A stretch of 52,500 bases of DNA from Chrysomallon squamiferum (GCA_012295275.1 CM022672.1:7346384-7398883), one strand, 5' to 3'; shown: positions 1-14,300, numbered from the stretch's first letter. The notes: generated by a model from the sequence alone, not told the origin. Numbers and translations: made by a program.

Positions 1-425
1 TTTTTTTCATTTTTCTAAAAATTATCATTAATAATTAAAAAGAAACTGCACAATGTTACTGACAATGAACAGCTGTTGCTCAGTGTTAAGGATGGACAAA
101 AGCAATGTAGAATCTAAATATCAATCATAATCAGTGAATATACTGCACTACTTTCATTCCAGTCAGTCTTTTGTATCTGGTTATCATATGTCACTGCTGT
201 GTACAAAATTGTGTAGGTCTGTTCTTTTTTGATCAGTTATAGATCAGTTATATATATATTACATATATAAATATATAAAAATGTTTTTAGAAATCCAACT
301 AAAATTAACATAAATATGTTAAGATATCACAAACATTCATTCATTCACTCTAACAAACATTTGTTGAAATGTAAACAATACCAAACACTGAAACTGTCTC
401 ATTAATACTTGATGTTTCTACTTAC

Positions 426-3400
426 CATTCCATTACCCTTTGCAATATCCACTGCATTGATGCATCGAGCATGTGCAGTGACCTCAGCACCTATTTTTCC
501 TGAGGTTAAACTGTACACTCGTAAATGACCTGTTCCATATCCTGCAAGTATTACACCATTCCACAGTGAAAGAGAGTGACAGGGGCTCCTGTGGATACAA
601 ACACTTACTTTAAATCTTATTAATAAATAAACACAAATTATGAAATGAAGGCCTAACACTGTATTATCAGAGTTAATAATTATACTCCATTTAGAAAAAC
701 AATTAAAAGATTAAATATATAAAAAATAATGACAGTAATGAGGAGGAGGAGGAAGAGGATGATGATGATGGTAAATAATTTTTAAAAAAGTAAGATTTGC
801 AACATTTTGGGAAAGAAAGGCAGTTAGAACCAAAATATTAACAACCGTTTCGAACAGTATGTATGTGAAACAAGAAAGGAATAAATTTTAATAAATCAGT
901 GCTGCTTAATGTTTAATAAAACAAAAACCCAACAAAAAACCCACCTAAGTTAATAAAGTAGTTCTTAAACACATTCGTGATGTCTTAGACATCTGCAGTA
1001 ATTATTATAAAAAATATTTTTTATGTATAAATACTTACCCAGCACCACAAATTCTGTTTCTCTGTATGAGTTGAGATCCTCTAGACTTCCACACAATAAT
1101 ATTACCCTGATCATCTCCACTCACCAGATTGTCCCCATCTGATGCTATGTCACACAGAGGATGTGTGTGGCCTGTCAACATAATTATATAAAAGTTTAAA
1201 CAATATTTATTTAATGAAAATTCCATCCTCCAAATACACAGTGTGATACCAGTGGGAAGCAAAATAAAATATAATCCAGGAAAATAATAAAGAATAAATT
1301 GATAAATATATATTTATACAGAACTAACAGATTAATGGTAACTGACAAAATATAAATGAGAATGTTTGAACCTAAAATACAGTTTTCATGTCTTATAAAT
1401 AGTTCACTGAATTTATGTTACGATGTCACTATTTCAGAAACTGTAATAAAACTATTGTTTTTAAGAAAAACTAATAATTATGTACTTTTTTGCTGAAAAA
1501 GAGAAATATTTGAACATTAAGGTAATGAAGTTTAAATTTTTGGAAGAATAGCAATAGCAGAAATTGATTTTTGAATGACTGGAAAAACAGTATTATTCTG
1601 GTGTCAAGGACTCTAACTTAAAAGGTTAGTGGTTACCATTACCTTTTGATTCAGTGATGATTAAGATATACTTATGTGAAATAGATTTAATACTGTAATT
1701 TTATGCACATCTGAAATGCTACTATAATAAGACAACACACCAATATATTTTTAATCCATATAATGACATGATAAAGATTATATAAACAGTAAGAGGAAAT
1801 CTGCTTCAACTATGCATTATCAACATTTTGACCATTAATCTTTTTAAAATATTTTATACAATAATAATAATAATAATAATTATAATATGTAATGATAAAC
1901 ACACACATTGATAATATTGATAAACTAGAATATTTATAAATGTTCATCTATTTCAGACATCCTGTAAGAAGTCATCTGTATTTTACAGTTAGTCCATTCC
2001 ACATAAATATTGCAGTTTTTCCTTTTTATTTATTTTGTTTTAGCAAAGTTACAGCAAAAGAAATAAGAAAAGACCAAAATGTTACCTTCAAGTGCTTCTT
2101 CAAATGTGATATTAGCTCCTTTAGGAGGAATTCTGAGGACTAATATTCTACCAGATTCAGTGCCTGACAATAAAAATAAATTCATGATTACTAAAAATGT
2201 TTTATCAGTGTTAATCTTTTCTTTATCAGTGTTAACCTAGGAAGTATTCACATGTGCATACATATGCATGCACTCACTTACACACACACACACACACAAA
2301 AGCTCATTAAACATTGTTGTAAGTACAATTAAAAAACAGAATCTGATGAAAGAGTGTTAATCTTTTCTTCCTAGCATGTACTCACACATGCATACATATA
2401 CATGCACTCACACACACAAAAAAAAGCTCATCAAATATTGTTTCAAGTACATTTACAACACTATCTCTGATGAAAGAGAGATAAATAAAAATAGTATTTG
2501 TAACATCTAGATACACAGTTTATGAAAACATACCCACACAAACTAAGTTTTCATCAACACCAGCAATACCCCGACCAAAATTACTCTTATCTTCTTTGTC
2601 TGTTTTGACAAAACAAAAATAACAGATCACAAATCATTAGTGACATCAATAGAATGAAAAGACAAACTATATAGTAAAAACATAGAGAAAAAAATATATC
2701 AATGCTAAGGTCAAAGTAATGAAAGAGGATACTTTTCTATTTTTCTTTCTAGCAACAAAAAAACCGCAATGACAAAATTAGTTAAACTGGTGGTAACAAA
2801 ATTAATATAGTAATGATGTTTGTGATACAGATGTAAAGTTCACCATAAAAAAGAAATAAGAGAAAAAATTAAATGGATCAGAGATAAAAATATTTTTTCA
2901 AAATAATAAAATGTTAATGTTATGGACAAATTTATTTTTTTAAAGTCTTTTTAAGAGTATATATTAATAAATATATTTTGTCACCTGAACTGAGAGCATG
3001 CCAGTAGATCAGAGCAGAACCATCAGATTCAAATATCTTTAACATAAATAATTAAACCTTGTATCAAGGAATTAAGAAATTTATTAAATAGTTCTGAATA
3101 AAGTTAACACAACTGAACATTAGTTTCACTAATAAGGTTCAACTGATGCTATTAGATAACTGTTTATATACATATTTTGCTCTTATTATGCTTTATAATT
3201 AATAATTAATACTGCTCAGCTTGAAAACACTAATTATTCTATAAACATTACCATTAAAAAAACATTCACAAATTTAACACAATAAATTAGTGTATCTTCT
3301 GTTTTAATAAATAAATACATTTTAAAATGGTGGATTACTTGTAAAAAGAAGGATATTTTAGAGTATTCAAATAATAAACAATCAGACCTGTATTCCTCTT

Positions 3401-3556
3401 TGAGTTGTCAAAACAAAAACAGTTCTGATTGGTAAAGCAATCCATTTTGCCTATAACCAAATTGATAAAGAATATATTCATTAAAATAATACTATGAAAA
3501 TGAAATACACTGATGTTTTAATATATATTTATACATTTTAACATCTTAAATGTATA

Positions 3557-3596
<40 letters not shown>

Positions 3597-4209
3597 GTTA
3601 ACTGTATTCAAGTCCTTGACTATAGGAATTTAAAAGCTGTACTATTTATAATAATAGTTATAATGTACATTTAATGGAAAAATTGCTTTCCACATTTTGT
3701 AGCAAAGTATTTCTTCAGCTTCATTCTTTTAGATGAGCAATTATTTGTTATATAAAGATGTGCATAACTGCATGTATGTATGTGACTGCCTAAGTTACTA
3801 ATTAACTAAAAATAATTAAGTCAATTCTGAATTAATTTTAAGGGTGTGGTATTTCATATTTCATTATTTTGCTAGTTAATTCTTAATGCCATTCATAATT
3901 ATTGAATTTAACATTAAAAATTAATAAACTTTTTAATTATTAAAATAATCACAATAACTTTGATAAATAATAATTGCTGTGTACCTGCAAAATAAAGGGA
4001 CTGCCATGTGTAGCAGACGGCTCTTTGCAAACCACTTGTTTTCCTGTCACTGTCCTCCCATCCATCGAGGCGGTGATTAGGTTCACAACAGATTTGTGAA
4101 CGACCGCGTAACTAACATTGTTTTTCTCAAGAGTAGCTAAAACAGATAAATTATTGCACAAAGAAGAAGTGCTTCCTTTAACCGTAATAGGCTTTTCTTT
4201 TTGATACAT
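426..4209 (-). CDS. WDR54: WDR54, WD repeat domain 54 protein (3' end beyond the left edge)
   Basis: Seven exons on the minus strand join in frame: 4209-3985, 3450-3388, 3036-2985, 2599-2534, 2163-2086, 1171-1039 and 588-426. They total 780 nt (260 codons), and every junction has a GT donor and AG acceptor with matching phase. The N terminus begins MYQKEKPITVKG and contains LCNNLSVL. Later come VLTTQRGIQ, IYWHALSSG, a blade with GH at residues 162-163 closing at GNIIVW, and a blade LWNGVILAGYGTGHLRVY leading to AHARCINAVDIA. These follow human WDR54 (about 334 residues) along its length as I remember it, so about 70 C-terminal residues should lie off the left edge. WDR54 is a beta-propeller scaffold protein; its role here is inferred only from family. 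The start is the ATG at 4209, which aligns with the human start. Bases 1-425 look intronic. Confidence 0.93.
2211..2480. repeat. Two-copy tandem duplication in a WDR54 intron
   Basis: Copy 1 (2211-2356) and copy 2 (2357-2480) share, in order, ttaatcttttct, a catacata..catgcactcac block with (CA)n, aagctcat, attgtt..aagtac, and ctgatgaaagag. They differ mainly in CA length and point changes. The duplication sits between exons 4 and 5 of WDR54. Confidence 0.8.
3559..3593. repeat. (AAT)n microsatellite
   Basis: Near-perfect AAT repeat in the first WDR54 intron. The rest of that intron (3451-3984) shows nothing else. Confidence 0.9.
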
Positions 4210-4493
4210 AGCGAATATATATTATATTTGTGAAAAACCTAAACAGGAACCTGTTGCTGAGCACGCTTGACATGCGCAAAATCCAAACTTCAACCTCTTT
4301 TTCTTTTCCTTTTCTATTTATTTTCCTCCTTTATAAGAAAGGCCTCAGTTATGTTGGTATAAATATTACATGCAGAACAAAAGTGAACTGTATCCAGATT
4401 GTATGAATACCAATTATCTGTCATCTAATTACTTGATAATAACTATTTCGTTACATTTTTATCAGTTCCTAGTTTGAATGGTTGAGTGGTTAA

Positions 4494-4510
4494 TCTCTCT
4501 CTCTCTCTCA

Positions 4511-4550
<40 letters not shown>
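4494..4550. repeat. (CT)n then (CA)n microsatellite in the divergent promoter
   Basis: A CT tract of about 26 bp passes directly into a CA tract of about 26 bp between the two genes. Confidence 0.9.
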
Positions 4551-4553
<3 letters not shown>

Positions 4554-4880
4554 GCGTATTCGTATGTGTATTTTATTAAAGATAAGTATCCCTGGTGGAT
4601 CCAATAAATAGCCTATATATTATTTAATATGTATTTTTTATTGAGGTAAATTTCATTATAAAAAAAAAAAAAAAAAAAAGAGAAAACATACAGATGAGCA
4701 ATAATAATAATTAAAAAATTAAGAAAGAAATAATATTATAGGTAGCGCCTCGTTAGTCCCCATTTTTCATTTACAGATTTCTATGATTTCCACAATCAGT
4801 TCTAACAACCGGAAATTATAGGACAAGGGAAATAACCGAAAAGTTTGGTCTGAATGGAGGAAAATACACCATTAACTAGT

Positions 4881-4892
4881 AAATATGGCGGC
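4881..4892 (+). promoter_or_regulatory. YY1-like element (AAATATGGCGGC)
   Basis: The sequence fits the AAnATGGCGGC YY1 consensus and lies 97 bp before the TTC31-like start codon in sense orientation, where YY1 sites are often found just downstream of transcription starts. Its own ATG (4885) opens a ten-codon upstream ORF that ends TGA at 4915-4917, so it may also affect translation if it is within the 5' UTR. Confidence 0.5.
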
Positions 4893-4988
4893 CACCTGTA
4901 ATAATGGTAGCTGCTGAACTTGAGTATTAATTACGTTAATCTGAGTGGAAATATAGACCTGCTGCAGTCTGCGTTGTTACTTTAAAGT

Positions 4989-6941
4989 ATGGTTATGTTG
5001 AAGGAAGAAGCCTATAAAGTTTTGGAACTACCAATTGGTATGTACTGGTTTTTATTCATTCCCAAAATGTGCTTACTCGCCGGTTCACGTCAAAAGTCAA
5101 TCTGTCAAGATTAATTGTAGTTGTTACTGCTTTTATGTTATCGTCATATTTATAGCTGTACCTTATTATTATTACATCTTCAGTTTTTTAATATTGACTT
5201 TGTATTTATTTTAAATTTGTGTTAATTATAAAATAAATGACCTGTTTCTCTGCCCTTGTCACTTGATCCACATTTTGTCTTGGTACTTTCAAGTTTAACT
5301 TTCAGTTTCCGTTTTCATTTACGGAACCAATTAGCATTTTGAATCCCATCCCAAGTAACAGTAAATCATTTATTGTTAACGTAATTAGTATCTAAATAGC
5401 AATTTGTTTTAAATTTACGAATAATTTACCATATAATAACTATTTTTAAAATTCTAAGGTTTGGATTAAAATTCATTTGACATTGTTTTTGATATACTAA
5501 TGAAATGTAGTGAAAATAAGTTATTGAGTTATTCAAATTATTGCCTTCGTGAAATACCTAGATGTCAACTTTGTACAGGATTTATTTATAATATAAATTT
5601 AATATGTGCATAACTTCCTCAGGTAACTTTAGTAAGTTAAAACAAAAAATAGTTATACAAACATTTACTGATACATATAATGATATACATTTAATAATAA
5701 TAATATCATAATCAGACCAGCCTTTATGTAATAAAGATTTTAAAATGTTTTTATATTTTTATGATTTTATTATATTTCATTATTTCATTTCATTTAATTT
5801 TATTTAATTTTATTGTTTTTTAGTGGGAGGGACAAAGAAAGCAGAGAAGATATAAACAGTTAAATTTAGACATAATATCACATAACATTTTAGAGATCAA
5901 ATGCTGATGTAATTTAAAGTAGTTCAGAAGCTAGATATAAACATATGTTGTGATTTCAAAACTAAATTTATTGCACTATCGAAATAAATAGTTAATCTAG
6001 ATTGGAACTGATCTGGTTTTAAGTAATTGGCACTGTATTCATGTTATACCCAATAATCTGCTAGTAACTGTTCAATGCATATTTTTTATTAGATGTCTTC
6101 AGAAGTATGTGTCAAGTTGTACAGGTATTTTATTTAATGTTACATACAACAGAAAATAATTGATCTGTCTCTTGTCTGTTAGTGAATATTTCTAAGTAAT
6201 CGGACAAAATAATTTTTGCTTGAATAAACTGAATAAATGTTTATATATACATAACCAGCAAGAACTAAGTGGTCTCTTGTAAATATTAGTCATTTAATAA
6301 TTGAACAATATGACATAAATTTTTTACTTGAAAACAAATTTCTAAAATAATTATTTTCAGTATAAGGCTGAAATGTACATATAAAGGTACATATAAAGAT
6401 ATGAATAAGATATAGAAGAAACAATAAAAAAATAATAATAATTAAAAATAAATATAATCAATTATAAAAATTCATAAATAATCACCTTTTCAATTAGAAA
6501 ATTAACAATAATTAAATTAGAGTTAAATCTTTAAACTTATTACTATTAAGGAAAAAGAAGTTTTTAAGTTGTTATATTATATTAGCAGTATATTACTATA
6601 AACTACTAATATTACTGGTGTTATTATTAATGTTACTTTGGTTGTTATTAATATTACTGTTAATAGTACTGTTAGTGATGAGATGGTTGTTCTTACAGGT
6701 GCTGATCAAGACTCTATTTGCAAAAACTATAAACGTTTAGCTTTTAGATGGCATCCAGAAAAAAACAAAAACTCTCCTGAGTCTCTCAAGGTGATATTTT
6801 GTTTTTGAGTACATAAGTTTGATTTTTTATTACTCCATCACAATTCTGTCTGCATTAGAATTATTTTTAAATTTTTTTTTAAATAGTTAAAATAATAATA
6901 ATAATAATAATGATAATAATTAAGTGTAAGTTTTTAATATA

Positions 6942-6974
<33 letters not shown>

Positions 6975-7189
6975 ATTTATTATTCTTTATTTCATTTATT
7001 TATTATTTTCTTTATTTTATTTTATTTATTTTTTTATTTTTTTTTTCATTTATTATCTTTTTAATGGTTGGATATTTTTTTTTTGAGTTAACTAATTTAT
7101 TTTTATTTTTCTCTCAGAAATTCCAGCAAATAAGCCAAGCTTACAAACGACTGGTTACAGACAGCAGTAAACAGAAGGACATGAATATG
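4989..7189 (+). other. Exons 1-3: J domain with HPE in place of HPD
   Basis: The first three exons encode EEAYKVLELPIG, then a helix II ending LAFRWHPEKNKN, then FQQISQAYKRLV. This is the helix I / helix II / loop / helix III layout of a DnaJ J domain, including the typical FQQI.QAY of helix III. The loop tripeptide at residues 35-37 reads HPE (codons CAT CCA GAA). In classical J proteins the HPD triad is needed to stimulate Hsp70 ATPase, so this copy is likely weak or inactive as a co-chaperone (family knowledge plus inference). The donor of exon 3 (GTTTGA) is weak, but the join is in frame. Confidence 0.8.
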
Positions 7190-8353
7190 GTTTGAATTTA
7201 ACTTTTAAAAAAAAATCGTTTGTGTGTGCGTGAGTTATGTGTGTGTTGTGTATATGTATCTTTATGGTTTTTGATTAGATGTATTTCTGCACATTAGAAT
7301 AACACAATGAAATCCCTGGTTTTATTACACCAGTCTAAAAATGCTATTACAAACACTTTTTTTTTTTTTTATTATTATTTATGTTTTTATATGTTTATTT
7401 TTTTATTTTTAAATAATATGTGTTTATATTATAATATCAGGGAGAAATGCTACGTATGTTCCAGGATGTTTTTTTCTCGCAGTCACACAGCATAGGTAAG
7501 TACTGGATCTTGTAATATTCTTCTTTTCAAATGTATCAATCTAGATATATTTTTATTCTAATACAAATTATAATCTAGATGTATTTGTAATGAAAAATGT
7601 ATGCACATTGTTGTCAGTGGTAATTATCATTAATAAATTATTTTTTGTTAAATTCACATTTACAGCTGTAATAATAATTCAAAATAGTAATTATAATATA
7701 AACTATGTTATAGGTAGTAATTCTGTCGTAAAATACATTATACAAAGCTACAAATAATCATGATTCGAATGTACAAAATAGGTGTGTTTGTAATTCAGGT
7801 ACATTTAATGGATCTGGTTATGATTCGTCAGATGATGATGACGACTATGATGACTCAGATGAGGATGATTTACCTTACAAAACCTTAGGAGATAAAATTA
7901 GAATTAAACAAGAACAGAAAAAGAAACAAGGTGAATTGTTTTCATTGTTACCATTGGGTAAAACCGTTGACTGTTAGAACTGGATATTCAGTCATGATTT
8001 ATATTTTTATTTATTTTATCATACTGTTGTTTTTGGGGTTTTTTAATTTGTTTTTAATCTTCCAGTGATATGTTGTAGTTTGTGATAGGAAAAAGGAGAT
8101 GTATAAATTCAACTGAATTTATTGTTAAAATGAAATCTGTTTAGAAATTTCATTAATTTATTTATATAAACATAAATACACACATAAATACACAAAAATA
8201 AACTGCTTTGTAGTAGCTGATAAATAAAAATGTCCATCAGGTACAAATGTATATTACATATGTGTATGTCAGTGTGTGTGTCTCTGTGTTTGTTTGTTTG
8301 TTTGTTTGTTTGTTTGTTTGTTTGTTTGTTTGTTTGTTTGTTTGTTTGTTTGT

Positions 8354-8392
<39 letters not shown>

Positions 8393-11300
8393 TTTCCAGC
8401 AATAAATACAACAACATCAAGACAGTTAACATCGGAGGTAAGAATGTTGTTCTGAAGTTAAAATGTTCAGACACTGAATCATTTATTATATGTTTATATA
8501 TTTCTGTGAGGATAAAGATAATGAACACTATTGTATTTAATTAAAAACATACATGCAGGCACGGTGAAACAGAAGTTTGTCATTTACAGTGTAGAAATAA
8601 TGTGATCACAAAAAATTAAAAAAATTAAATAAAAATAATATAAATTCTGATGTATAACTCAAAACTAAATCTCAGCTGATTATTGAATGATTTTCAGAAG
8701 ATATAAAATGTTCATCTGATCAAAAAATAATAAAGTGTTTTTGTACATTGCTTTTATTAAATGGTTAAATATATTTATCTAGGAAATATCTCAGAATGCT
8801 GAAGATCTAATAACAGAGGAAGAAAAAGAGAAAAAAAGAGCAGAAAAAAGAAGAGCTAAAAAGAAAGTAAGTAGAATATTAAAATTTTAAATATTTTTCT
8901 TTTTCATATTGTTTTTGTTGTTGTTTTCATTTTTAAGCAACAACATTGTTGTTTAGAAATTTTGTAATGAGCAGATTGCATTATTTCATTGTATAAAGGT
9001 ACTTTTTGCAACATTCATTTTGTATTTTACTGGAGATGTCATAGAATCAATCTGTCCATGAAATGTATTTCTGTTTCTGTATAGTACATGATGGCACCAG
9101 CTAGTACAGAAATGAGAATGGAAACTGGTACCAGTGTGCTTCTTCATTGACAGTTATTGCACAGTTTACAAACACTGATCTCTTGTAAACATTAAATGAT
9201 GTCTGCGCAGTATATTAAATTATCGAGGCAGTATGCATTATAACATGTATACTTCAAAATATTCAAAGTACATTAAATCAAAGGATCAAATTTGAATATC
9301 TTGTTTCTTTTCTCTTTTAATTAAGTTATGTTATAAAATCATATCAGTATTATTTTTAATTTTGAATATGTTTTTCTTTCTAGAGAAGAAGAGAACGAAA
9401 GAAAATAGAAAAACAAGAACATCCTAAGGTATTGATTATTGAACGTGGCTCAGACATAAATGTTTTCATCTCAGTATCTATAAACAATTTCTGATCAACT
9501 TGTGTTTGAAGCTTCTAGGAAATTCTCAACATCAGATGCTCAAGTCAAGTTCTGGGTGGTCTTAGTTCATTTATTGACTCAGAAGTATCTTTCTAATGTA
9601 GAATCTCCTTATATGTTTTTAAATTTATTATTAAAATAATTTTAAAAATGTAAATGCTTTGAAATTAATTTTTATTAAGACTGATTTCGTTTATCAAATT
9701 AATAATAATAATAATAACAGTTATCTTCATGTTCAACACAAGGACTTGGTGAAAAGATTTCTCTGTTTTGATGAGATGAGACTACTTTTTGGGATGGTAT
9801 TTTCTTTGTGTAATTCAAGTATTTAAATTTTCCTGAAGCAGTAAGTTAATTTTACAGGAAGAAAATGAAAAACTTGTTTATAAAGGAAAAAACCAAGCAG
9901 AAGCAGACAAAGGCAAAAAAAGTGATAAAAAGTAAGCATTCAATTTGTTAAACATAAATTACTATTAATATTACAGATTTCTTTTCTTCCATTTTTTTGT
10001 TTTTGTTTTTTTAAATAAATATTTTGTTTTTGAAAGAAAAAAGAAAATTAGAATAAAACATTATTTAGTAGATCATCTCTAATTTTAATTTTTATGAAGA
10101 TAGCTACATGTTTTTTAAAAGTCAAATATTTATAAATTACATTATCATCACATGTATGGTGTTTTCTGCACATAATGAAATGTTTATGAAAGTCCTGTAT
10201 TTATAATGAATAATAAATACAGCACTTCATGTGATTTGCAGTTAATTTAATTTCTTATGCTGACACTCTTATAGAAAAGAAAAAAAGTATATTTTAATAA
10301 CAGTTGGTTAGTAATAAAAAAACAAAAAAGAAATATTCAGTAACCAAAGAGCATAATTCTCTTGATACATGCTGGCCAAAGGTTTGTAGTGTTTAGACCT
10401 CTTCATCACCCAGAAAGATATCATGTTCTGAGAGGATTGACTCATGAAGCTGCCTTGATGATGGGGAAAGACTATAGAACAAAATTGCATGAAGTTGGTT
10501 GAATAAATCTGTGTACAAATATCTAAATATTGTCTTTGAATTTCACTCAAAAACCACTATGAACCTTTGTTACTAAAATAAAATAAGTCTTGAGGTGTAA
10601 TGCTTTACTGTGTGATAATTTCTGAAATAATTTATTTTCAGAATAACCAGTGGAACTTCATCAGAAGGTGAAATGGTGAGTAGAAAGTAGAAAATTTTAT
10701 TAATCTTTATCATTTTACCCTTCATTACAGCATTGACTTTGTGAAGGAAAAATAAAGAAATCTGAAACTCACATATATGCTAAAAAATATTTTAATTTGT
10801 GTTTGTGTATACAACAAACACATGCAACTTGACATATTTGAGAGTATATTGTCTTTATATTTTGAAAATAAGCAGAAACATGAATAGAATGTTACAAAAG
10901 ATACAAATCAAAACATTTATCTACAATTCATGAGTTAGTTATTATGTGCTCTGGTGCACTATATATATATTAATTGTAATCTGTTATAGTTTTGTTTGTA
11001 TTTGTGATCTTTTCAGAGTTTTGATCCTACATCAGCTTTTTTCACCAAAGTTGTAAACAAAAAGAAGAAACCCCCCACACAAGAATCTGTCCAGGTTTCA
11101 AGAAAAGACAGAACAAAAGAAAAGACACAACATGGTGGAAAGAGTGAGGAAGAAGTAAGTGAACACTTTCTCACTGCACTGTAGTTTTATATTTGCCAAA
11201 GAATTTTTATTTTTTTTAAAACAACATACTGGTATTGCATGACATGTTTTCAATACTTTTTTATTTCACTTTTGTTTTTAATCTTCCTGGATTATTTTTT

Positions 11301-14300
11301 TATTATTATTATTATTATTTTTTTTTTTTTTTTTTTTTTTAATATGTATGTTGGATTTGACTATAACTTTCTTTGATTAACTTCATTTTTATCATTTAAT
11401 TTCTTAGAATTAATATTGATCAATCTGAATGTAAGCAAAAAAGTATGAGAAAGGAAATAAATTGGTTCTGTTCTATATTGTAAAACATTTTGTTTAGATT
11501 TATTAAACCATTTTTTAACAAGATGTTGTATTGTCATTGAATTTTTGTATTTTTGCAACTCCTATCAGATTAAGTAAAATAAAATAATTTATTTTAGGAT
11601 CTGCTATCTGCTAATAATAATTATTTTTATAATTTTAAGGTAGAAGATCTAGATCCATGTGTATTGCGAAGCCGGCAACTAGCAAGTGAGTGTTTAAATT
11701 GAGGATGTTTTTTTAATAAGGATTATATATACATTTTCCTTTTCTTTCTCTTATTCTTTTTGTTATTTGGTATGTTCATTTTAATTTTAAAAAACCCAAT
11801 ATAACAGCCATTACCTACTAATTCAGATTGTTCTCACATACTGAAACTTGCATAAAACTGTTACACATCGCCAGAGGAATGATATTGGTGAACACCCACT
11901 AGACATTGTCTGTTTTTACCAGTGCATTATCATTAATGTGTTAGAGGCTGCCATCTTGTTTATGTCATAATGTAAATGAAAGATTATTTGATTGTGAGCA
12001 GTGACAGTTGTTTCCTGACACTGTCACTACAAAGTCACTTTGTAATAATTGTAGAAATGTGTTGAGACAATTTAATTCATCCATTCATTTGTTCACTTCT
12101 TTATTCAATATTTTATTGTTGTAAAATGAACCACTGCTTTAATTGTGTTTTCTGATTTCAGTTCGTGGAAATGAAATGGCCCAAACAGGACATTATTCAC
12201 CAGCAATAGAATTGTTTACTGAAGCTATCAAATTAGACCCTAGAGATTTTAGGTTAGTCTGTTTAATCTGACTTGTAAAATAATTATTAATAATAAAATT
12301 AATAATAATAAGAAGAAGAAGAAGAAATAAAGCCATATCTACATTTGCTGTCATATATTTTTGGGTTAAATTTAATATAATGGACAAAAAAGACAAAAAA
12401 AAAAAAAATTAAAAAACATTTGTTTGATATTTCACATTTTATTTCTGTTTTTCATTTCAGATTTTTTGGAAATAGGTCTTACTGTTATGATAGAATTCAG
12501 CAGTATGAAAAGTAAGTAAATGTTTTGTAGATATTTTGTAATCGTAATCCATTCAAACATGTACCAATTTTGTGACCTGCTACCAATGAGACATGCTTTG
12601 TACACATTAGATTATAATCTATTTAATTTCACTGTTTTTTGGGTCACATTGAAAAAAAGAAACATGGTGATACACATGCCAGGACAATCATAAATAAATG
12701 AATACGACAAAACCATATGACATTAACTTTTATGTAAAATTACTGGTTTAATGGTAATATTTTGGACAAGAATCCTGCTATCAGCAAATAAATAAGTTAC
12801 TTACTTTGATTAGCAGCAAGTAACCTTTTATGTGTGCTTTCCCATAGACAGGGAACAGTACAGAATGGACAGTGAAATTACTGTATACTAAGTATCTACA
12901 AAAGTAAGGGTCATTTGAAAAAATTTAACAAAAATAAGAATGTTACCTTCGTTTTTGGTGAATTGATAATTGATTTTTAATAAATTGCAGAGCTCTTTAT
13001 GATGCAGAAAAAGCAATATCATTGGCTAAGGATTGGGCTAAAGGATATTTTAGAAAAGGCAGAGCACTTGCTGGTCTCAAGGTAAATTGCCTATATTTAC
13101 TACATCTTGTTCATAAAACCCACATACTGTTTTACACCAGCCTAAACATATGTGTCAGTAATATTGTTTTAAAGTTGTGAAATAACAGGACATGATACAG
13201 AGAGAAAATCTAAAATCAAATTCTGTATTAAATAATGATAACAATTTTTGGTCTGTACAAAATTTTTTTAAATCCTTGAGTCTTATAAACTGCAAGATTA
13301 CAAATTTAAATTTCAGCAATTCTCCGAGGCAGAAAAATCTTTTATGCAGGTTTTAAAACTGGATAAAAACTGTGATGATGCAGTTCAAGAACTGCTCAGA
13401 GTCCGAACGTATCAACTAACAGTAAGTAAATAAAATATTTACATCTGTGTCTGTCTTCACGCATGTGTTTTCTATACATTCTAAATCACCATACTGTGTA
13501 AATAATTATTTTCATTTTCATTAGTATTAATGCTATATAACACATATACAGGTTCAGTATATCTTATCTTCAGTACCAAAATCCAAAGTGTTTGGTTCTC
13601 ACACAGAATTTTAAATAGAAATTGTATAAAATTACTCTTAAACCATATGTTATAAGTTGTGTAATATGAAAGATAAATGGTTTAGGTGTCTGAGTCCCTT
13701 CATGAAGCTGTGATATTTCAAAATGCAAGCTACATTCAACCCAAAGTATTTTGAATCAAGAATTCTCAGCCTGTTTTATGATTTCTCCATGACACATTAC
13801 ATTCCTGCTTATTTTTATTCTTTCTTTAATAATTTTAAGTAATTTAAAGAAGTTATCAAAATGCAATTTTACTTCACAGTTGAGTTTAGTGCTTTAGTAT
13901 GTCAGAATGAAATAACTAAAATCTGCTACTGTTTATTAATAAAACTGTTTATTATATCTATTTTTAGGAAATGGGATTTTCCCGACATCAAGCTGAATCT
14001 GCGATAAAAACACATGGATCTGTGCAAGCTGCTTTAGATTCACTTCTAGCAGGTGTAGGTAGGTGCTAACCTGAAACTCATTTAAAATCTGCTTATGTGA
14101 TAAAACACACTTAATAATTCATTTCCAAATGTTTTTATTTTATATAGTCAGTCACTGTTACTAATATAGTTTTGTTATAAAGCAACTTGCTCGTGAACAT
14201 CCATAGAGACTAACATTGTTCAGTTTACTGCGAAAAATATTTTTTGGTTCAAATAAATGTCTTTAAACTTGTGATCCTATTCAAGAAATGACTGAAATTT

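Larger units (their letters stand above)
4210..4988. promoter_or_regulatory. Divergent promoter between WDR54 and TTC31-like gene
   Basis: The two start codons point away from each other 779 bp apart. The interval has many more CpGs than the gene bodies around it. It contains an NRF1-like half site (catgcgca, 4271-4278) near WDR54, an ETS-like site (accggaaa, 4808-4815) and a YY1-like site on the TTC31 side. It also holds a (CT)n/(CA)n microsatellite (4494-4550) and a poly-A run (4661-4679). No TATA box is obvious at a fixed distance. Confidence 0.65.

Noticed and set aside
8230-8544. 104-codon plus-strand frame
   Set aside because: Reads through the TTTG/TTTA repeat and both edges of exon 6 in the wrong frame for the gene.
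10308-10550. 80-codon minus-strand frame in intron 9
   Set aside because: It overlaps the MITE-like repeat copy and has no introns, family likeness or ATG context that would support a gene.
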